This document shows positions 6,119-8,953 of a DNA stretch of 8,953 nucleotides, one piece after another. The stretch covers positions 1-8,953 of the forward strand of contig DASWIP010000097.1 in the NCBI GenBank assembly GCA_036397635.1, written 5' to 3'. Below the pieces are notes generated by a model. The model saw only the letters and a program-made list of their open reading frames with translations, did not search any database and was not told where the DNA came from. Positions within the stretch are counted from its first letter, which is position 1. Each line of letters opens with the position of its first letter. Both the position numbers and the translations under genes were made by a program. This DNA is from DASWIP01 sp036397635 (GTDB lineage: Bacteria; Actinomycetota; AC-67).

Positions 6119-7687
6119 ATGGCAGCGCAGAAACCGCTGGGCGAGGTGCTGATCGAGCAGCGCCTGATCTCCCGCGAGCAGCTCTCGCAAGCCCTCGCGC
6201 GCCAGCGGGACACCGGCAAGCCCATCGGCAAGATCCTGCTCGAGATGGGCGCCGTGAACGAGGATTCGCTCGTCGAGGCCGTTGCCGGCCAGCTCGGGCT
6301 GCCCTTCGCCGATCTCGCCACCTATCCGCCGCCGACCACCATCGCCACCCTGATCCCCAAGGAGGTCGCGAGCAGGTTCGGCGCGGTCCCGGTTGAACTG
6401 ACCGACGGCACGCTCACGGTCGCGATGGTCGAGCCCACGAACAAGGGCGCGCTGCGCGAGATCGCGACGGTCACGGGGTATCCCTGCCGGCCGGCGCTGG
6501 GGGTCAAGCGGCGCATCCTGGCCGCCGTCGAGGCCGCCCACGCCAAGCCGCAGGCGCCCGAGGGCGACGTCCTCGCCGAGACCTTGGGCGGCCCGCCGCC
6601 GCGGCCCGACGTGTCCGACAAGGACATCTCGATGCACGAGCTGCTCGAGCGACTGATCGAGGAAGGTGGATCGGACCTGCACCTGACGGTGAGCACGCAG
6701 CCGACCCTGCGGCTCCGGGGCGAGCTGACGCAGCTCCACGACTATCCGGTCCTGCAGCCGGCGGAGCTCCGCAAGATGCTGTACTCGATCCTGACCCAGA
6801 AGCAGCGCGAGCAGCTGGAGGCGACCCTCGAGCTGGACATGGCGTACTCGCTGCCGGGGCGCGCGCGCTTCCGGATCAACGTCTACTTCCAGAAGGACGC
6901 GATCGGCGCGGCGATCCGCCTGATCCCGGTCGAGATCAAGACATTGCAAGACCTGGGGGTCCCGCCGCGCGTCGCGGAGTTCGCGCGCCTGACGCGAGGC
7001 CTCGTGCTGGTCACCGGTCCGACCGGATCGGGGAAGTCGACCACATTGGCCGGCGTCGTCGACATCGCGAACTCGGAGCGTCCCGACCACATCCTGACCG
7101 TCGAGGACCCGATCGAGTTCGTGCACAACCACAAACGGTCGTTGGTCAACCAGCGTGAGGTCGGCGCCGACACCAAGGGGTTCGCGAACGCGCTGCGGTC
7201 GGCGCTGCGGCAGGATCCAGACATCATCCTGGTGGGCGAGATGCGCGACCTCGAGACCATCTCGACCGCGCTGACCGCCGCCGAGACCGGTCACCTGGTG
7301 TTCGCGACCCTGCATACGCAGTCGGCGCCCGAGGCGATCGATCGCGTGATCGACGTGTTCCCGCCGCACCAGCAGCAGCAGGTTCGCGTGCAGCTCGCCG
7401 CGACGGTCCAAGGCGTGGTCACCCAGCAGCTCGTCAAGACCAAGGACGGGGTGGGGCGCGCCCTGGCTTGCGAGGTGATGGTGGCGACACCGGCGATCCG
7501 CAACCTGATCCGGGAGGGCAAGACCCACATGATCTACTCGTCGATGCAGGCCGGCGGCGCGCACGGGATGCAGACGATGGACCAATCGTTGGGGGAGCTT
7601 GTCCGCACCGGCAAGGTCGCGTACGAGCTGGCGCTCGAACGCTGTCACGACGTCGAGGACTTCAACCGGCTCGCCGGGAAAGCATAG
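6119..7687 (+). CDS. pilT: PilT-type pilus retraction ATPase with N-terminal MshEN-like domain
   Basis: A 522-residue secretion ATPase predicted to depolymerise pili. Canonical PilT is about 350 residues. Here the ATPase core begins near residue 169 (SMHELLERLIEEGGSDLHL) and carries about 170 extra N-terminal residues. That extension (6-140) is a complete MshEN/T2SSE_N-type domain, recognisably paralogous to the N-terminus of the neighbouring PilB. Its two repeats are PLGEVLIEQRLISREQL (6-22) and PIGKILLEMGAVNEDSL (35-51), and a Pro-rich linker (141-168) follows. Core motifs: Walker A GPTGSGKSTT (300-309, K306), Asp box VEDPIEF (E329), Walker B DIILVGEMRD (368-377) and His box TLHT (H399). 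AIRNLIREGK (459-468), followed by the QAGGAHGMQTMDQSL stretch, is the PilT/PilU hallmark needed for retraction. The CxxC pairs of PilB are absent. It stands 106 nt after pilB, and its stop overlaps the pilC RBS. PilU is an alternative name, but the single copy beside pilB favours PilT. Confidence 0.93.
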   Translation: MAAQKPLGEVLIEQRLISREQLSQALARQRDTGKPIGKILLEMGAVNEDSLVEAVAGQLGLPFADLATYPPPTTIATLIPKEVASRFGAVPVELTDGTLTVAMVEPTNKGALREIATVTGYPCRPALGVKRRILAAVEAAHAKPQAPEGDVLAETLGGPPPRPDVSDKDISMHELLERLIEEGGSDLHLTVSTQPTLRLRGELTQLHDYPVLQPAELRKMLYSILTQKQREQLEATLELDMAYSLPGRARFRINVYFQKDAIGAAIRLIPVEIKTLQDLGVPPRVAEFARLTRGLVLVTGPTGSGKSTTLAGVVDIANSERPDHILTVEDPIEFVHNHKRSLVNQREVGADTKGFANALRSALRQDPDIILVGEMRDLETISTALTAAETGHLVFATLHTQSAPEAIDRVIDVFPPHQQQQVRVQLAATVQGVVTQQLVKTKDGVGRALACEVMVATPAIRNLIREGKTHMIYSSMQAGGAHGMQTMDQSLGELVRTGKVAYELALERCHDVEDFNRLAGKA

Positions 7688-7690
7688 GAG
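7685..7690 (+). promoter_or_regulatory. Ribosome binding site of pilC, overlapping the pilT stop
   Basis: TAGGAG includes the pilT TAG stop (7685-7687) and lies 6 nt before the GTG start of pilC at 7697. The arrangement suggests translational coupling of the retraction ATPase and the platform protein, and supports the GTG start. Confidence 0.75.
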
Positions 7691-7696
7691 CGCATC

Positions 7697-8914
7697 GTGT
7701 CCACCACCTTCGCGTACAGGGTCCGGGATCGTTCGGGCAAGATCGTCTCGGGAACCATCGAGGCGGATTCGCAGCAGGCTGTGGTCGGCCGCCTGCGGGA
7801 GATGGGCTACGCACCCCTGAACATCTCCCAGCAGTCGCGCAACGTCGGCCAGATGGAGATCAAGCTTCCCTGGGGCGGCAAGATCAAGCCGCGGGACATC
7901 GCGGTACTGTCCCGGCAGTTCGCCGTCATGATCAATTCGGGGCTCTCGCTGCTGCGCGCGCTGAACATCCTCGCCGAGCAGACCGAGAACCCGAGCCTGC
8001 GCGCGGTGCTGGGCGAGGTCCGCAGCGATGTCGAGCGCGGGCAATCGCTGTCCCAGGCGCTGCAGAAGCACCCGAAAGCGTTCAACAAGCTCTACATCGC
8101 GATGGTGAAGTCGGGGGAGTCCTCCGGCGCGCTCGACGCAACCCTCAATCGGATGGCCGACACGCTGGAGAAAGAGGTCGCGCTCCGCCAGAAGATCAAG
8201 AGCGCGATGACCTATCCCGTGGCGATCTTCGGCCTGGTGGTCCTGATCGTGACGGCCATGCTGATGTTCGTCGTCCCGATGTTCGAGGACCTCTACAAGG
8301 ACCTCGGCGGGACACTGCCGCTGCCCACGCGTGCGCTGATCGGCCTGTCCAACCTGATCAAAACGTTCTGGTTCATCTGGTTCGGCGGCCTGTTCGCCGC
8401 GTCGTGGGCGTTCAAGCGGTGGAAGGCCACCGGGCCGGGGCAGGCCGCGTGGGACCGCATCAAGCTCCGACTGCCCATCTTCGGCGGGCTGGTCCACAAG
8501 ACCGCCCTGTCACGGTTCGCCCGGACCCTGGCGGCGCTGCTCCGCTCGGGTGTGCCGATCCTGCAGGGTCTCGACATCGTGAAGGACACCGTCAACAACG
8601 AGGTGGTCGCGCACGCCGTCTCCGAGGTTCAATCCTCGGTCAAGGAGGGCGCGAGCATCGCCAAGCCGCTCGAGAAGCACGCGGTCTTCCCGCCGATGGT
8701 CGTACAGATGATGATGGTCGGCGAGGAGACGGGCGCGCTGGACCACATGCTCGAGAAGATCGCGGACTTCTACGACCAGGAGATCGACGCAACCGTCGAC
8801 GCGATGACTTCGCTGATCGAGCCGCTGCTGATCGTCGTGATGGGCGCGGCCGTGGGAGGCATGGTGGTCGCGCTGTACATGCCGATGTTCAACATCATCA
8901 ACCTGATCGAGTAG
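7697..8914 (+). CDS. pilC: Type IV pilus inner-membrane platform protein PilC
   Basis: A 405-residue polytopic membrane protein of the GspF/PilC family, the rotor or platform on which PilB and PilT act during pilus assembly and disassembly. The N-terminal cytoplasmic segment FAYRVRDRSGKIVSGTIEA (5-23) is typical of the family. Two homologous T2SF domains follow (about 68-195 and 270-395). They share parallel signatures: LSRQFAVMINSGLSLLRALNI (71-91) with LSRFARTLAALLRSGVPILQGLDI (271-294), and MVKSGESSGALDATL (136-150) with MVGEETGALDHML (340-352). Predicted membrane helices lie at about 173-196, 222-240 and 373-398, the usual three. GTG is the only sensible start: it has an RBS at 6 nt and the conserved N-terminus begins at once. 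It completes the pilB-pilT-pilC motor set. The stop is at 8912-8914, only 39 nt from the window end, so pilin and other pilus genes expected downstream are not visible. Confidence 0.96.
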   Translation: MSTTFAYRVRDRSGKIVSGTIEADSQQAVVGRLREMGYAPLNISQQSRNVGQMEIKLPWGGKIKPRDIAVLSRQFAVMINSGLSLLRALNILAEQTENPSLRAVLGEVRSDVERGQSLSQALQKHPKAFNKLYIAMVKSGESSGALDATLNRMADTLEKEVALRQKIKSAMTYPVAIFGLVVLIVTAMLMFVVPMFEDLYKDLGGTLPLPTRALIGLSNLIKTFWFIWFGGLFAASWAFKRWKATGPGQAAWDRIKLRLPIFGGLVHKTALSRFARTLAALLRSGVPILQGLDIVKDTVNNEVVAHAVSEVQSSVKEGASIAKPLEKHAVFPPMVVQMMMVGEETGALDHMLEKIADFYDQEIDATVDAMTSLIEPLLIVVMGAAVGGMVVALYMPMFNIINLIE

Positions 8915-8922
8915 GCAACCTT

Positions 8923-8953
8923 CCCCCCGGCGGGGGGGGGGGGGGGGGGGGGG
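8923..8953. other. Poly-G contig end (probable sequencing or assembly artefact)
   Basis: After a C6 run (8923-8928) and GGC, the window ends in 22 consecutive G (8932-8953). C6-GGC-G6 (8923-8937) can fold into a tight GC hairpin just after pilC, but no T run follows as in an intrinsic terminator. A homopolymer of this kind ending exactly at the sequence edge is typical of no-signal poly-G calls in two-colour sequencing, or of a read that stalled at a hairpin. The C6-GGC part may be genuine; the length of the G tract should not be trusted. Confidence 0.8.

Noticed and set aside
6002..8497. 831-codon open frame on the minus strand across pilT and pilC
   Set aside because: Same reason: antisense to clear pilT and pilC coding sequence, low-complexity Arg/Asp/Leu composition, no domain seen.
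7697..8914. Possibility that pilB/pilT/pilC encode a type II secretion or Tad system instead of T4P
   Set aside because: A PilT with AIRNLIREGK beside pilB and pilC is specific to retractable type IV pili; GspE/GspF and Tad loci lack it.
8923..8937. C6-GGC-G6 as an intrinsic terminator after pilC
   Set aside because: There is no T run after the stem, and the right arm merges into the suspect poly-G end, so its true length is unknown.

Overview
The window is a high-GC bacterial fragment with every gene on the + strand. It is tightly packed and uses GTG as well as ATG starts. The order alaS (3' part), ruvX, mltG, aroE is the classical housekeeping block of Actinomycetota. The type IV pilus (T4P) motor genes that follow aroE fit a deep-branching or uncultivated actinobacterial lineage better than a streptomycete- or mycobacterium-like one. 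That placement is inference from gene order and composition; no marker here fixes the taxon. The window ends in 22 consecutive G, which looks like the artefactual end of a draft or metagenomic contig.

Region 1 (1-3376) is the housekeeping block. It holds the editing and C-Ala part of alanyl-tRNA synthetase (cut by the window start), RuvX/YqgF (RNase H fold, 16S rRNA 5'-end processing), the membrane-anchored endolytic murein transglycosylase MltG, and shikimate dehydrogenase AroE. These genes are 4 nt apart or overlap (ATGA and GTGA/TGATG junctions), so they probably form one translationally coupled transcript.

Region 2 (3435-8914) is a T4P motor module. It holds a DUF4388 (PATAN-like) protein with a charged tail, the extension ATPase PilB, a PilT retraction ATPase with an unusual extra N-terminal domain, and the platform protein PilC. 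PilB and PilT would drive pilin polymerisation and depolymerisation through PilC. The DUF4388 protein is a candidate regulator or adaptor for PilB. Pilins, prepilin peptidase and PilM/N/O-like alignment proteins are not in the window and would be expected downstream of the contig end.

The points most worth a second look are the MshEN/T2SSE_N-type domain fused to PilT, which makes both antagonistic motors carry paralogous N-terminal domains; the stand-alone DUF4388 protein next to pilB; and a GC-rich hairpin just ahead of the pilT ribosome binding site. No RNA genes, CRISPR arrays or mobile elements were seen, and no gap between genes exceeds about 110 nt.
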